NCBI RefSeq assembly: GCF_000622145.1
Contig: NZ_JHWH01000013.1
Span: 101,156-165,155 of the forward strand
Length of the DNA: 64,000 nt
Reading direction: 5' to 3'
Source: Paracoccus yeei ATCC BAA-599
GTDB taxonomy: Bacteria; Pseudomonadota; Alphaproteobacteria; Rhodobacterales; Rhodobacteraceae
Positions 28,493-38,457 of this stretch are shown one piece after another. The translations under genes and the position numbers were made by a program. The notes beneath the pieces were generated by a model. The model saw only the letters and a list, made by a program, of their open reading frames with translations, was not told the origin of the DNA and did not search any database. Position 1 is the first letter of the stretch, and each line of letters starts with the position of its first letter.

Positions 28493-28971
28493 GGCATCTG
28501 GACCAGTTGCCGCCCACGGCCGCGCTGATCATCGCGGTCTTCGTCGTCGTCGGCTCGTCCCTGGCGCTGCTGGGCAGCCTGGGCCTGGTGCGGCTGCGCA
28601 GCTTTTACCAGCGGCTGCACGCGCCGACCCTGGCCTACAGCTATGGCGCGTTCCTGATCATCCTGGCCTCGATGGCGATGTTCTCGCTGCTGGAAAACCG
28701 CCCCGTCCTGCACGAGATCATCATCGGGGTGTTCCTGCTGATCACCACGCCCATCACCCTGCTGATGCTGGGCCGCGCGGCGCTGCGGCGCGACAGGGAC
28801 GCCAAGCTGGGCCATGACGAACTGGTCCCGCCCCGCGTCGCGCCCGAGGATCGTGCGACGGAACCCGCCCGCGACCTGTCCCACCTGGGCGAGGACGTGC
28901 CTGAGGGAGGCGTCCTGGCCCCGCCGGGACAGGCCGAGCCCGAGCCCGGAACCGGGGAACGCAGCCCCTAA
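28489..28971 (+). CDS. mrpG: Mrp antiporter subunit G
   Basis: A 160-residue last subunit of the Mrp complex. The first ~100 residues contain three helices and the conserved [23 protein letters not shown] and [19 protein letters not shown]. The remaining ~55 residues form a hydrophilic Pro/Glu-rich tail that is longer than in many homologues. Its stop overlaps the convergent aroB stop by 4 bases, so no separate terminator fits between the two genes. Confidence 0.93.
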   Translation: MRHLDQLPPTAALIIAVFVVVGSSLALLGSLGLVRLRSFYQRLHAPTLAYSYGAFLIILASMAMFSLLENRPVLHEIIIGVFLLITTPITLLMLGRAALRRDRDAKLGHDELVPPRVAPEDRATEPARDLSHLGEDVPEGGVLAPPGQAEPEPGTGERSP

Positions 28972-30074
28972 AGCCGCGACTGCGCCAGCACCGCGCGCAG
29001 GTCTGCCGCGTCCACGGCGTCGGTCACGAAGGACTGCCCGATCCCGCGCGCCAGGATGAAGCGCAGCTTGCCGTCCTGCACCTTCTTGTCCTGCCCCATC
29101 AGCGCGATCAGCGCCGCGTCGTCCGGCAGGTCGCCCGGGATCTGGGCGATGCGCGACGGCAGCCCCATGGCCGCGAAATGGGCCGAGACGCGGGACGGTG
29201 CCTCCTGGCTGCAAAGCCCCATCCGGGCCGAAAGCTCGAAGGCCAAGGTGCATCCGACGGCCACCCCCTCGCCATGCAGCAGGCGGTCGGAATAGCCGGT
29301 CGCGGATTCCAGTGCATGGCCGAAGGTGTGGCCCAGGTTCAGCAGCGCCCGTTCGCCCTGCTCGGTTTCGTCGCGCTGGACGATCCCCGCCTTCATCGCG
29401 ACCGAATGGTGCACGGCGCGCTGCAGGGCCGCCGGGTCGCGGGACAGCGTAGGACCGGCCGCTTCCAGCCAGTCGAAGAACGACTCGTCGCCCAGAAGCC
29501 CGTATTTGGCGACTTCGCCATAGCCGGCGCGGAAATCGCGGGGCGACAGCGTGGCCAGCACGTCGATGTCGGCCAGAACCAGCGCGGGCTGGTGAAAGGC
29601 GCCGATCAGGTTCTTGCCCTGCGGGCTGTTGATGCCGGTCTTGCCACCGACGGAACTGTCCACCTGCGCCAGCAGCGAGGTCGGGATCTGGACGAAGCGC
29701 ACCCCGCGCCGCAGGATCGCGGCGGCAAAGCCCGCCAGATCCCCGATGACGCCGCCGCCAAGCGCGATGACCAGATCCTTGCGCTCGATCCGCTGGGCGA
29801 TCAGCCATTCCACCGCCTCGCCCAGGTGGGACCAGGACTTGGTGGCCTCGCCGGCCGGCAGGATCAGGGCAGGCGCCTCGATCCCTTCGGCGCGCAGCGC
29901 CTCTTGCAGGCGCGGCAGGTGCCGTTCGGCCACGGTGCGGTCGGTCAGGATCGCGACGCGGCGGCGGCCAGCCAGCGCCAGGACCTCGGCCCCGGCGCGG
30001 TCCAGAAGGCCCTGGCCGATCCGCACGTCATAGGAACGCGCGCCCAGGTCGACGCGCACGGTCTGGATGGTCAT
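28968..30074 (-). CDS. aroB: 3-dehydroquinate synthase
   Basis: The second step of the shikimate pathway: DAHP to 3-dehydroquinate, with NAD+ and a divalent metal. The protein is 368 residues from the ATG at 30074. The NAD-binding GGGVIGDLAGFAAAILRRGVRFVQIPTSLLAQVDSSVGGKTGIN is near residues 100-145, GYGEVAKYGLL follows, and the metal-binding GHTFGHALE lies near 250. Its ATG overlaps the aroK stop (ATGA), giving the usual aroK-aroB pair. Confidence 0.96.
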   Translation of the reverse strand: MTIQTVRVDLGARSYDVRIGQGLLDRAGAEVLALAGRRRVAILTDRTVAERHLPRLQEALRAEGIEAPALILPAGEATKSWSHLGEAVEWLIAQRIERKDLVIALGGGVIGDLAGFAAAILRRGVRFVQIPTSLLAQVDSSVGGKTGINSPQGKNLIGAFHQPALVLADIDVLATLSPRDFRAGYGEVAKYGLLGDESFFDWLEAAGPTLSRDPAALQRAVHHSVAMKAGIVQRDETEQGERALLNLGHTFGHALESATGYSDRLLHGEGVAVGCTLAFELSARMGLCSQEAPSRVSAHFAAMGLPSRIAQIPGDLPDDAALIALMGQDKKVQDGKLRFILARGIGQSFVTDAVDAADLRAVLAQSRL

Positions 30075-30607
30075 TTCGTCTCCAGGATGGGGGGCTGGCG
30101 GGCGCCGATGGCGTCGATGACGCGGGTCGCGGTATCCTCGACCGTGTCGCCGCGGACGGCGGGGACGCGGACATCGGCCAGCGCATAGACCGGCGCGCGT
30201 TCGCGCAGCAGCCGGTCCAGCGTGCCACGCGGATCGGGGGTTTGCAGCAGCGGTCGGGTCGGCCGGTTGCGGACGCGGTGCCACAGCGTTTCCAGATCGC
30301 AATCCAGCCAGACCGAGATGCCGTGCTGTGCAATGCGCTGGCGGTTCATCTCGCGCATCCACGACCCGCCGCCGGTCGAGACGATGCTGTCGCCCCCGGC
30401 CAGCACGCGCGACAGCACCTCTGATTCGCGGGCGCGAAAGAAATCCTCGCCGTCGCGGGCGAATATCTCGGGGATGGTCATGGCGGCAGCGCGCTCGATC
30501 TCGGCGTCGGTGTCCCAGAACGGACGGCCCAGGCGCCGGGAAAGCTCGGCCCCGATGGCGGTCTTGCCCGCCCCCATCATTCCGACCAGCACGATATTGC
30601 GGCGCAT
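30071..30607 (-). CDS. aroK: Shikimate kinase
   Basis: It phosphorylates shikimate with ATP. The protein is 178 residues from the ATG at 30607, which follows a G-rich ribosome-binding site. The P-loop is GMMGAGKTAIG (residues 9-19), the shikimate-binding Asp is in FWDTDAEIE, and STGGGSW and RPLLQ follow. A longer in-frame start at 30697 is less likely, since it would add an atypical extension. It is divergent from the small exported-protein gene at 30765. Confidence 0.95.
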   Translation of the reverse strand: MRRNIVLVGMMGAGKTAIGAELSRRLGRPFWDTDAEIERAAAMTIPEIFARDGEDFFRARESEVLSRVLAGGDSIVSTGGGSWMREMNRQRIAQHGISVWLDCDLETLWHRVRNRPTRPLLQTPDPRGTLDRLLRERAPVYALADVRVPAVRGDTVEDTATRVIDAIGARQPPILETK

Positions 30608-30764
30608 CACCCCCCCGTTGTCCGAACTGCCTGCCCGGCGGGCCGCACAGGCAAATATTGGTGGCACTGAATGGCGTGATCTTTCGGGAAATGCCATATA
30701 TATTTCGCGCGAGCCGGCGTCAGACCGGCAGCGGAATGCTGGAACGAGGCTGAAAGGACAGGCA

Positions 30765-30992
30765 ATGAGGCTTTTGCGCGTGGTGGCGGTGCTGGTGATT
30801 CTGCTGTTGGGCGGACTGGCCGGCTATGCCTATTTCGGGGACATGCGGGCCGATCCCCGCGAAACGCGCCTGCCGGTCGAACTGGATCTGGGCCAGCCGG
30901 TTCCCGCGCCAGCCCCCGAACCCGCACCGGCCGCGACCCCGGCGGTCCCCACGCCCCCCGCCCCGAATGCCGGCAGCAATGACCTGGACTGA
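30765..30992 (+). CDS. Small membrane-anchored protein with Pro/Ala-rich tail
   Basis: A 75-residue protein with AAAGGA upstream of its ATG. A single N-terminal hydrophobic helix (residues 4-24) is followed by a short charged stretch (MRADPRETRLPVELDLGQP) and a Pro-Ala-rich tail. It looks like a small inner-membrane protein with a periplasmic disordered end. No family function is known to me. It overlaps the next gene by 14 bases, and both are upstream of xerD. Confidence 0.7.
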   Translation: MRLLRVVAVLVILLLGGLAGYAYFGDMRADPRETRLPVELDLGQPVPAPAPEPAPAATPAVPTPPAPNAGSNDLD

Positions 30993-32580
30993 TCGCCTGC
31001 GCGGCCTGGCGCTGCTGGGCGGGATCGTGCTGGCGGCGGGGACGGCGACCGCCCAGCCGCCGCTGTCGGCCAGCGACTGGCTGTCGGGCAGCACGCGCGA
31101 CCCCGGCACCATCTCGGCCTGGCGCCCCAGCGACGGCCGCCCGGCCGATCTGCGGCGCAAATCGGCAGAAAGCACCGCCCGGTCCGGCGCGGTCGAGCCG
31201 GTGGGCGTCACCCGCCTAGGCGAGGGCAATCCCGACGGCAAGGGCACCGTGTCGCCCCGGGCCGCCGGTCTGCCCGCCGACCTGTGGGGGGCAAGCGACG
31301 GTGCGACGCTCGCGGCGCTGGTGCGTGCCTCGAACCCGCGGCTGCCGGTGCTGCGCCGGCTGGAGCGCCGCATCCTGGCCGCGCAGCTGAACCCGCCCGC
31401 GACCGCGCCGGGGGCCGAGGGCGAACTGTTCCTGGCCCGCGTCGACAAGCTTCTGGACATGGGCGCCACGGGCGCCGCGAAAAGCCTGCTGCAGGCCGCG
31501 GGCCCCGCCGATCAGGAGCGGTTCCGCCGGCTGTTCGACGTGGCCCTGCTGTCGGGGGACGAGGTCGAGGCCTGCGCCATCATGGGCCGCACCCCGGGCG
31601 TGGCGCCCAGCTTTCCCGCGCAGATCTTCTGTCTGGCGCTTGGCGGCGACTGGGCGGCCGCGGCGCTGGTATTTCACGGCGCCGACGCGATGGGGCTGAT
31701 CCAGCCGCAGATGGCCGCGCTGCTGGCGCAGTATCTGGACGACGGCTATGCCGACCGCCCCGAGGATCTGGCGCCGCCGCTGGTGGTGACGCCGCTGGAC
31801 CTGCGCCTGCACGAGGCGGTGGGCCAGCCCCTGCCCTCGGCGAACCTGCCGCTGGCCTTCGCGCTGGCCGACCTGGACCAGAACGGCGGCTGGAAGGCGC
31901 GGCTGGATTCCGCCGAGCGTCTGGCCCGCGCCGGAGCCATCCCCGCCTCGCAGCTGCGCAGCATCTATGTCGAACAGAAGCCCGCTGCCTCGGGCGGGGT
32001 CTGGGACCGCGCGGCCGCGGTTCAGGCGCTGGACGCGGCGCTGCAGGCGCGGGACACGGCGCAGGTCGCGCAGGCATTGCCCCCGGCCTTCGACGCGATG
32101 GTGGCGGCGGGCCTGGGCCCGGCGCTGGCCGACATGGCGGGCGCGCAGGTCGGCGCCCTGGCCCTGGACGGGCGCGCGGGACAGATCGCGCTGTGCCTGG
32201 CGCTGGCCGCCGGGCAATGGCAGGTCGTGGCAAAGCCGCCGGCCGACAGCGCGGCGCTGGACCTTTGGCTGCTGGATTTCGCCAGCGGCCTTGCCGATGC
32301 CACCCCTCCGGCGGGCGATGGATTGGACCGCGCCGGGCTGCTGCTGGGCGGCTTCCGCCAGGGCACGCCCCTGCCCCAGCGCGCGGCCGAACAGATCGGC
32401 GCCAACCGCCGGGGCGAGGCGATGCTGGCCGCCATCGCCGACACCGACGCCGGACTGGACGGCGACCTGCCGCGCGCCGCGCAGGGCTTGCGGGTCCTGC
32501 GCGCGCTTGGCCAGGGCGAGATCGCGCGCCAGGCGCTGGTCGAACTGGTGCTGGCCCCCGTCCTGATGCCGGAGCGCTAG
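30979..32580 (+). CDS. Exported protein of unknown function upstream of xerD
   Basis: A 533-residue protein with a cleavable signal peptide (LALLGGIVLAAGTATAQ) and an Ala/Leu/Asp-rich, largely helical periplasmic body. The stretches MGATGAAKSLLQAAGPADQERFRRLFDVALLSGDEVEACAIM and ALDAALQARDTAQVAQALPP suggest helical repeats of the TPR or SEL1 kind. I do not recognise a named family. It begins inside the preceding small gene and ends 3 bases before xerD, so the three are probably co-transcribed. Confidence 0.75.
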   Translation: MTWTDRLRGLALLGGIVLAAGTATAQPPLSASDWLSGSTRDPGTISAWRPSDGRPADLRRKSAESTARSGAVEPVGVTRLGEGNPDGKGTVSPRAAGLPADLWGASDGATLAALVRASNPRLPVLRRLERRILAAQLNPPATAPGAEGELFLARVDKLLDMGATGAAKSLLQAAGPADQERFRRLFDVALLSGDEVEACAIMGRTPGVAPSFPAQIFCLALGGDWAAAALVFHGADAMGLIQPQMAALLAQYLDDGYADRPEDLAPPLVVTPLDLRLHEAVGQPLPSANLPLAFALADLDQNGGWKARLDSAERLARAGAIPASQLRSIYVEQKPAASGGVWDRAAAVQALDAALQARDTAQVAQALPPAFDAMVAAGLGPALADMAGAQVGALALDGRAGQIALCLALAAGQWQVVAKPPADSAALDLWLLDFASGLADATPPAGDGLDRAGLLLGGFRQGTPLPQRAAEQIGANRRGEAMLAAIADTDAGLDGDLPRAAQGLRVLRALGQGEIARQALVELVLAPVLMPER

Positions 32581-32583
32581 GCC

Positions 32584-33555
32584 ATGGCGGGCGATGCCGA
32601 GGACCGGCGCATGATCTCGGCCTTTCTGGACGCGCAGGCGGCGGAATCCGGGGCCGCGCGCAACACGCTGCTGGCCTATGGCCGCGACCTGGCCGATTTC
32701 ACCGGCTGGCTGGCCGGACGCGATCTGGGCCTGCGGTCGATGACGCGCGAGAACGTCGAGGAATACCTGACCCATTGCGACGACCTGGGCCTGTCGCGGG
32801 CGACCCGGGCGCGGCGGCTGTCGGCCATCCGGCAATGGACCCGCTTTGCGCTTGAGGAAGGCTGGCGCGAGGACGACCCCGCCGGCCGCATCGCGGGCCC
32901 CGGCCGGGCGCAGCGCCTGCCCAAGACGCTGTCGCGCGACGAGGTGCAGGCCATGCTGGATGCCCTGCCCCGCCTTGGCCGCACCGAGGTCGAGCGCCGC
33001 CGCAACCTTGCCCTGTTCGAGATGGCCTATGCCACCGGCATGCGGGTCAGCGAGCTTGTGACGCTGCCCGTGACGGCCTGCCGGGGCAATCCGGCGCTGC
33101 TTCTGATCCGGGGCAAGGGCGGCAAGGAACGCATGGTGCCGCTGAACGATCCCGCGCGCGACGCGCTGGCGGGCTGGCTTTCGCTGCGCGACAACGCGCC
33201 CCCCGACACCACGCTGGGCCGACTGGTCGCGGGGCGCGGCGGGCGCTGGCTGTTTCCCGCCTCATCCCGCGAAGGCCACCTGACCCGGCAGGCGGTGAAC
33301 CAGCTGCTGAACCAGCTGGCGCTGCTGGCGAACGTCGACCCGGCCCGGGTCTCGCCCCATGTGATCCGCCATGCCTTCGCCACCCATCTGCTGGAAGGCG
33401 GCGCCGATCTGCGCGCGATCCAGAGCCTGCTGGGTCATGCGGATCTCGGCACGACCGAGATCTATACCCATGTCATGGACCACCGCATGCGGGACCTGGT
33501 GATGAACCACCACCCGCTGGCCCGGCCCGACAGCGGGACCGAGCCCGAGGGCTGA
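32584..33555 (+). CDS. xerD: Tyrosine recombinase XerD-type
   Basis: A 323-residue site-specific recombinase that resolves chromosome dimers at dif with its XerC partner. It has an N-terminal SAM-like core-binding domain (RNTLLAYGRDLADFTGWL) and a C-terminal catalytic domain. Catalytic residues are visible: Arg in YATGMRVSEL, Lys in RGKGGKERMVPL, H259-xx-R262 in HVIRHAFATH, His285 in LLGHADLGTT and the nucleophile Tyr294 in EIYTHV. Length and lack of an integrase arm domain argue against a phage integrase. XerC itself is not in the window. Confidence 0.92.
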   Translation: MAGDAEDRRMISAFLDAQAAESGAARNTLLAYGRDLADFTGWLAGRDLGLRSMTRENVEEYLTHCDDLGLSRATRARRLSAIRQWTRFALEEGWREDDPAGRIAGPGRAQRLPKTLSRDEVQAMLDALPRLGRTEVERRRNLALFEMAYATGMRVSELVTLPVTACRGNPALLLIRGKGGKERMVPLNDPARDALAGWLSLRDNAPPDTTLGRLVAGRGGRWLFPASSREGHLTRQAVNQLLNQLALLANVDPARVSPHVIRHAFATHLLEGGADLRAIQSLLGHADLGTTEIYTHVMDHRMRDLVMNHHPLARPDSGTEPEG

Positions 33556-33561
33556 CGCCTG

Positions 33562-35055
33562 CTAGTGGTCGGCCATGCTGGCGGCGCGGCGGGCGTCCTC
33601 GACGCTGTTGCCGCCGGTGCCGTTGAAGAAGGCGTTCAGCGCCACCGCCGCGATGGTCGCCAGCAGGATGCCGGATTCGATCAGCGGGTGGATCGCATGA
33701 GGCATCCATTGCTTGAAGTCCGGGGCGATCAACGGGATCATGCCGAAGCCCAGCGACACCGCGACCACGAACAGGTTGTTGCGGTTCCCCGCGAAATCGA
33801 CCGTGGACAGGATGCGGATGCCGGTCGCCGCGACCATGCCGAACATGACCAGCCCCGCGCCCCCCAGGACCGAGGTCGGTAGCGATTCCACCGCCGCGCC
33901 CATCTTGGGCACCAGGCCGAACAGGATCAGGATGACGCCGCCGGCGACGCAGATATAGCGGCTCTTGATGCCGGTGACGCCGACGAGGCCCACGTTCTGC
34001 GAGAATGACGTATAGGGGAAGGTGTTGAAGATGCCCCCGATCACCGTGCCCAGACCGTCGGTGCGCAGCCCGGCGGTCAGCCGCTCGGGCGTGATGCGGC
34101 GGCCCGTCATGTCGCCAAGCGCCAGGAACATGCCGGTCGATTCGATCATCACGACGATCATCACCAGCACCATGGTCACGATCAGCACCGGGTCGAAGAT
34201 CGGCATGCCGAAGTGGAACGGGGTCACGATCCCGAACCAGGCCGCCTCCGCCACCTTGTCGAAGGTCATCTGTCCCAGCACGATGGTCAGCACCGCGCCC
34301 ACCAGCATGCCCAGCAGCACGGCGATATTGGCGACAAAGCCCCGGCCGAAGCGGGCGATCAGCAGGATCGCCAGCAGCACCACGCCCGAAATCGCAATAT
34401 TGACCGGCTGGGCATACAGCGGGTTCTGCACGCTGGCCGCGGGGGCAAAGCCCTGCGGCAGGGCCGGGACGGCGCCGGTGTCGGCCAGTTCCTTCAACTG
34501 GTTCAGCCAGCCCGAGGCGACCGGATCGACGATCTTGGGCGCGGTCGGCCCGACCGGGTTGCCGAAGATCCAGTTGATGCCCACCCGCATCAGCGTGACG
34601 CCGATCACCAGGATGACGGTGCCCGTCACCAGCGGCGGAAAGAACTTCAGCATCCGCCCGATGAATGGCGCGATCAGCATGGCGACGACGCCCGCGCCGA
34701 TGATCGCGCCAAAGATCATGCGCGCCCCGTCCGGCCCGGGATAGGCGTTCGCCATCGCCACCATCGGCCCGACCGAGGCGAACGTCACCCCCATCATCAC
34801 CGGCAGCTGGATGCCGAACCAGCGCGTCATGCCCAGCGACTGGATGATCGTGGCGATGCCGCAGCAGAACAGGTCGGCCGAGATCAGGAAGGCCACGTCC
34901 TGCGGCGCCAACTTCAGCGCGCGGCCGACGATCAGGGGCACGGCGACGGCGCCCGCATACATCACCAGCACATGCTGCAATCCCAGCGTCGCCAACCGTA
35001 CCGGCGGCAGGATCTCGTCGACCGGATCGACGGCGCGGCCCTCGGCCATAGCCAT
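33562..35055 (-). CDS. NCS2-family nucleobase permease, xanthine/uric acid type
   Basis: A 497-residue membrane transporter with 12-14 hydrophobic segments. It carries the NAT/NCS2 signature FSQNVGLVGVTGIKSR near residue 345 and, upstream, MIESTGMFLALGDMTGR. The Gln-Asn-x-Gly start of the signature is usual for purine (xanthine/urate) carriers rather than ascorbate. It probably imports a purine with H+ or Na+. AAGGGGACATC precedes the ATG. A purine breakdown module lies 10 kb away (43448-47235). Confidence 0.88.
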   Translation of the reverse strand: MAMAEGRAVDPVDEILPPVRLATLGLQHVLVMYAGAVAVPLIVGRALKLAPQDVAFLISADLFCCGIATIIQSLGMTRWFGIQLPVMMGVTFASVGPMVAMANAYPGPDGARMIFGAIIGAGVVAMLIAPFIGRMLKFFPPLVTGTVILVIGVTLMRVGINWIFGNPVGPTAPKIVDPVASGWLNQLKELADTGAVPALPQGFAPAASVQNPLYAQPVNIAISGVVLLAILLIARFGRGFVANIAVLLGMLVGAVLTIVLGQMTFDKVAEAAWFGIVTPFHFGMPIFDPVLIVTMVLVMIVVMIESTGMFLALGDMTGRRITPERLTAGLRTDGLGTVIGGIFNTFPYTSFSQNVGLVGVTGIKSRYICVAGGVILILFGLVPKMGAAVESLPTSVLGGAGLVMFGMVAATGIRILSTVDFAGNRNNLFVVAVSLGFGMIPLIAPDFKQWMPHAIHPLIESGILLATIAAVALNAFFNGTGGNSVEDARRAASMADH

Positions 35056-35375
35056 GATGTCCCCTTTCCCTGTTCAAGGTCGTTTTGATCCAGCTAGGGC
35101 CCTGCCAAGGAAAAAGGCAATTCTTTTGTGCCCCGCCCCGCACCATGCCAACCCGCGCCCATTTTCCAGGCATCGCGAAGGGCGCGGTTTCAACCGCTTG
35201 GCCCGCGCCTTCCAGCAGACCAAAGGCGCAGGCGTGCCCGCCGGACGGGCATCGCCTGCCGCCCGGCACGGCAGATCGTGGTCCGCGCCCTCGTCCCACG
35301 GCCCTCTGGCGGGTTGCAACCGCGCGCCGCCCTGAATATCAGGAGTTGCCGCTACCATCAGCACGGACACCCGAC
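35056..35375. other. Divergent intergenic region with a strong internal hairpin
   Basis: This 320-base gap separates the minus-strand permease from tkt. I see no coding sequence with its own start signal. It contains the hairpin at 35228-35259 and a possible tkt promoter close to the ATG (TTGCAA near 35315), which is too weak to call. Confidence 0.6.
35228..35259. promoter_or_regulatory. Strong hairpin between two divergent genes
   Basis: GCAGGCG plus TGCCCG (35228-35240) pairs with CGGGCA, a one-base bulge, and CGCCTGC (35246-35259) around the loop CCGGA. That gives 13 pairs. Both flanking genes point away from it, so it does not terminate either. It could act in the tkt leader RNA or mark a small RNA end. 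Confidence 0.4.
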
Positions 35376-37394
35376 ATGGACATCGCCGCCCGCCGCAAGG
35401 CCGATCCCGCCCATTGGCGCCTCGCCGCCGCCATCCGCGCCCTTTCGATGGACGCGGTCGAGGCCGCGAACTCGGGCCATCCCGGCATGCCCATGGGCAT
35501 GGCCGACGTGGCCACGGTGCTTTTCCGCAACCACCTGAAATTCGATGCCACCGCGCCGAACTGGTTCGACCGCGACCGCTTCGTGCTGTCGGCGGGCCAC
35601 GGCTCGATGCTGCTCTACAGCCTGCTGCACCTGACCGGCTATGAACAGATGAGCCTGGCGCAGATCCGCAACTTCCGCCAATGGGGCGCGATCACGGCGG
35701 GCCATCCCGAATACGGCCATGTCGAGGGGGTTGAGACGACCACCGGCCCGCTGGGCCAGGGCCTGGCCACCGCCGTCGGCATGGCCATCGCCGAGGAAGC
35801 GATGCGCGCCCAGTTCGGCGAGGGGCTGTGCAACCACCGCACCTGGGTCATCGCCGGCGACGGCTGCCTGATGGAAGGCATCAGCCAGGAGGCCATCGCG
35901 CTTGCCGGCCACCAGAAGCTGAAGAACCTGATCGTGCTCTGGGACGACAACGACATCACCATCGACGGCCGCGTGTCGCTGTCGGACGCCACCGACCAGA
36001 TGAAGCGCTTCGAGGCCTCGGGCTGGCGTGTGCTCGCCTGCGACGGCCATGACCCGGTCGATATCGAACGCGCCCTGACCGACGCCGCGACCGGCAAGGA
36101 CGACCGCCCGGTGCTGGTCGCCTGCAAGACGATCATCGGCTACGGCGCGCCCAAAAAGCAGGACACCTCGGGCGCGCACGGCTCGCCGCTGGGGGCCGAG
36201 GAAATCGCCGCCACGCGCCTGGCCTACGGCTGGGAACACGAAAGCTTCATCGTCCCCGACGACATCCTGGCCGACTGGCGCGCCATCGGAATGAAGGGCC
36301 GGGCCGCGCGCGAGGCCTGGGCCGCGCGGGTCGATGCCGCGAAGAACCGCGAGGAATTCGCCCGCCGCATCTCGGGCGATGTCAGCGACCGGCTGGCGCC
36401 GACCATCGCCGCGCTCAAGGAACAGGCGCTGCAGACCCGGCCCAAGATCGCGACCCGCAAGGCCAGCGAGATGGTGCTCGAGGTCCTGAACCCCGAACTG
36501 CCCGAAACCATGGGCGGCTCGGCCGACCTGACCGGCTCGAACAACACGCGGACCAAGGACCTGGGCACCTTCTCGCCCGTCGACCGGACCGGGCGCTACA
36601 TCAACTACGGCATCCGCGAACACGGCATGGCGGCGGCGATGAACGGCATCTGGCTGCACGGCGGCTTCCGCCCCTATGGCGGCACCTTCATGTGCTTCAC
36701 CGACTATGCGCGCGGCGCCATGCGGCTTTCGGCGCTGATGGGCCTGCCCGTGGTCTATGTGATGACCCACGACTCCATCGGCCTGGGCGAGGATGGCCCG
36801 ACCCACCAGCCGGTCGAGCATCTGGCCATGCTGCGCGCCACCCCGAACACGCTGACCCTGCGTCCCTGCGACCTGGTCGAGACGGCCGAGGCCTGGGAAA
36901 TCGCGCTGAGCCAGAAGGCCACGCCTTCGGTCCTCGCGCTCTCGCGCCAGAACCTGCCCACCCTGCGCGAGGACGGGGCCGAGAACCTGACCGCGCGCGG
37001 CGCCTATGTGCTGCGCGACGCCTCGGCCGAGCCGCAGGTGATCCTGATGGCCTCGGGCTCCGAGGTGGAAATCGCCGTTGCCGCTCGCGAGACGCTGGAA
37101 TCCCAGGGCGTGCCCACGCGCGTCGTCTCGGTCCCCTCGATGGAGCTTTTCCGCGACCAGCCCGAGGACTATCGCCGCAAGGTCCTGCCCAAGGGCCCGG
37201 TCCGCATCGCCATCGAGGCGGCGGTGCGCCAGCCCTGGGACTGGCTCCTGCTGGGGGAACGCGGCCGCTCGAAGAAGGCGGGCTTCATCGGCATGACCGG
37301 CTTTGGCGCCTCGGCCCCGGCCCCGGTGCTCTATCGCGAGTTCGGCATCACCGCCGAGGCCACCGTGGCCGAGGCCCGCCGCCTGCTCGACTGA
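35376..37394 (+). CDS. tkt: Transketolase
   Basis: A thiamine-diphosphate enzyme of the pentose phosphate (and, where present, Calvin) pathway that moves two-carbon ketol units. It is 672 residues from the ATG at 35376. Landmarks in order: [33 protein letters not shown], the ThDP motif [14 protein letters not shown]...DDNDITIDG, the pyrimidine-domain [33 protein letters not shown], and a C-terminal [18 protein letters not shown]. It stands alone, with no Calvin-cycle genes next to it. Confidence 0.96.
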   Translation: MDIAARRKADPAHWRLAAAIRALSMDAVEAANSGHPGMPMGMADVATVLFRNHLKFDATAPNWFDRDRFVLSAGHGSMLLYSLLHLTGYEQMSLAQIRNFRQWGAITAGHPEYGHVEGVETTTGPLGQGLATAVGMAIAEEAMRAQFGEGLCNHRTWVIAGDGCLMEGISQEAIALAGHQKLKNLIVLWDDNDITIDGRVSLSDATDQMKRFEASGWRVLACDGHDPVDIERALTDAATGKDDRPVLVACKTIIGYGAPKKQDTSGAHGSPLGAEEIAATRLAYGWEHESFIVPDDILADWRAIGMKGRAAREAWAARVDAAKNREEFARRISGDVSDRLAPTIAALKEQALQTRPKIATRKASEMVLEVLNPELPETMGGSADLTGSNNTRTKDLGTFSPVDRTGRYINYGIREHGMAAAMNGIWLHGGFRPYGGTFMCFTDYARGAMRLSALMGLPVVYVMTHDSIGLGEDGPTHQPVEHLAMLRATPNTLTLRPCDLVETAEAWEIALSQKATPSVLALSRQNLPTLREDGAENLTARGAYVLRDASAEPQVILMASGSEVEIAVAARETLESQGVPTRVVSVPSMELFRDQPEDYRRKVLPKGPVRIAIEAAVRQPWDWLLLGERGRSKKAGFIGMTGFGASAPAPVLYREFGITAEATVAEARRLLD

Positions 37395-37551
37395 TCCGGC
37401 GACGGCCGCGCCCATCGCGGCGCGGCCGCCCCTTGGGCGCGGCGACCGGCCTTTCACCGTTTTCCAAATACCCGATTCCGGCGCCGGCCGGATGCACCGC
37501 CCTCAGGACCCTTGCCCCCACGGCATGCACAAGCCTCCGCGAGGAAGCATC

Positions 37552-38457
37552 ATGAGCCAATCCGCCATCATCGCGCCCCCGGGCGATCCGGCGCGCGCCA
37601 CGCAGTTGCGCGGCATCCTGCTGCTGCTGGCCGCGATCATGACCTTCACGCTGATGGACGCGACGGCCAAGCACCTGACCCAGACCTATCACCCTGTCCA
37701 GGTCGTCTGGGTGCGCTTCGTGGCAAACCTGGTCATCGTCGGGCTGCTGGTCGGGCCACGGCTGCGCCGCACGCTGCGCTCGACCCGCCCGGGCATCCAG
37801 TTCTGCCGGGCGCTGACGCAGCTCGGCTCGGTCGGGCTGTTCTTCACCGCGCTCCAGCACATCGGCCTGGCCGAGGCGACGGCGATCATGGACATCAACC
37901 CGGTGCTGATCACCCTGGCCGCCGCGCTCTTCCTGGGCGAGAGGATCGGGCTGCGACGCGCCTTGGGAATCGCCGCGGCGCTTGTGGGCGCCCTGATCAT
38001 CATCCGCCCAGGGGCGGGCGTCTTCCAGCCGGCCGCGCTGTTGCCGCTGCTGGGCGCCTTCACCTACGCGGCCGGCGCGATCCTGACCCGGCTGGCGCGG
38101 GGCGATTCCACCGCGACCTCGATCCTGTGGTCAGCCATCGTCGGAACGCTCGCCACCTCGGCCCTGGTGCCGTTCTTCTGGCAGCCCATTGCCGCCGGCG
38201 ACGCCTGGGCGTTCCTGCTGCTGGGGCTGTTCGGCACCGTGGCGCAGGCACTGCTGATCCGCGCCTTCGCCCTGGCCGAGGCGGCGGCCATCGCCCCCTT
38301 CGGCTATACCGGGCTGATCTGGGCGGGGCTGTGGGGCTGGCTGTTCTGGGGCACCGTGCCCGACCGCTGGACGATCCTCGGCGCCTTGATCATCGTCGTC
38401 GCCGGCCTTTATGTCTGGATGCGCGAAGCCCGCGCCATGCAGCGGATGGACCCATGA
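37552..38457 (+). CDS. DMT-superfamily (EamA) transporter
   Basis: A 301-residue inner-membrane protein with ten helices in two EamA repeats. Repeat 1 contains LMDATAKHLTQTYHPVQVVWVRF and AEATAIMDINPVLITLAAALFLGERIGLRRALGIAAALVGALIIIRPG; repeat 2 contains ALAEAAAIAPFGYTGLIWAGLWGWLFWGTVPD. Members export amino acids, nucleobases or other metabolites. The ATG at 37552 follows GAGGAAG. The next gene starts inside its stop (ATGA), so the two are coupled. Confidence 0.88.
   Translation: MSQSAIIAPPGDPARATQLRGILLLLAAIMTFTLMDATAKHLTQTYHPVQVVWVRFVANLVIVGLLVGPRLRRTLRSTRPGIQFCRALTQLGSVGLFFTALQHIGLAEATAIMDINPVLITLAAALFLGERIGLRRALGIAAALVGALIIIRPGAGVFQPAALLPLLGAFTYAAGAILTRLARGDSTATSILWSAIVGTLATSALVPFFWQPIAAGDAWAFLLLGLFGTVAQALLIRAFALAEAAAIAPFGYTGLIWAGLWGWLFWGTVPDRWTILGALIIVVAGLYVWMREARAMQRMDP

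Noticed and set aside
34022..35088. Plus-strand reading frames (240 and 291 residues) across the permease gene
   Set aside because: They are antisense shadows of the minus-strand NCS2 permease with low-complexity sequence.
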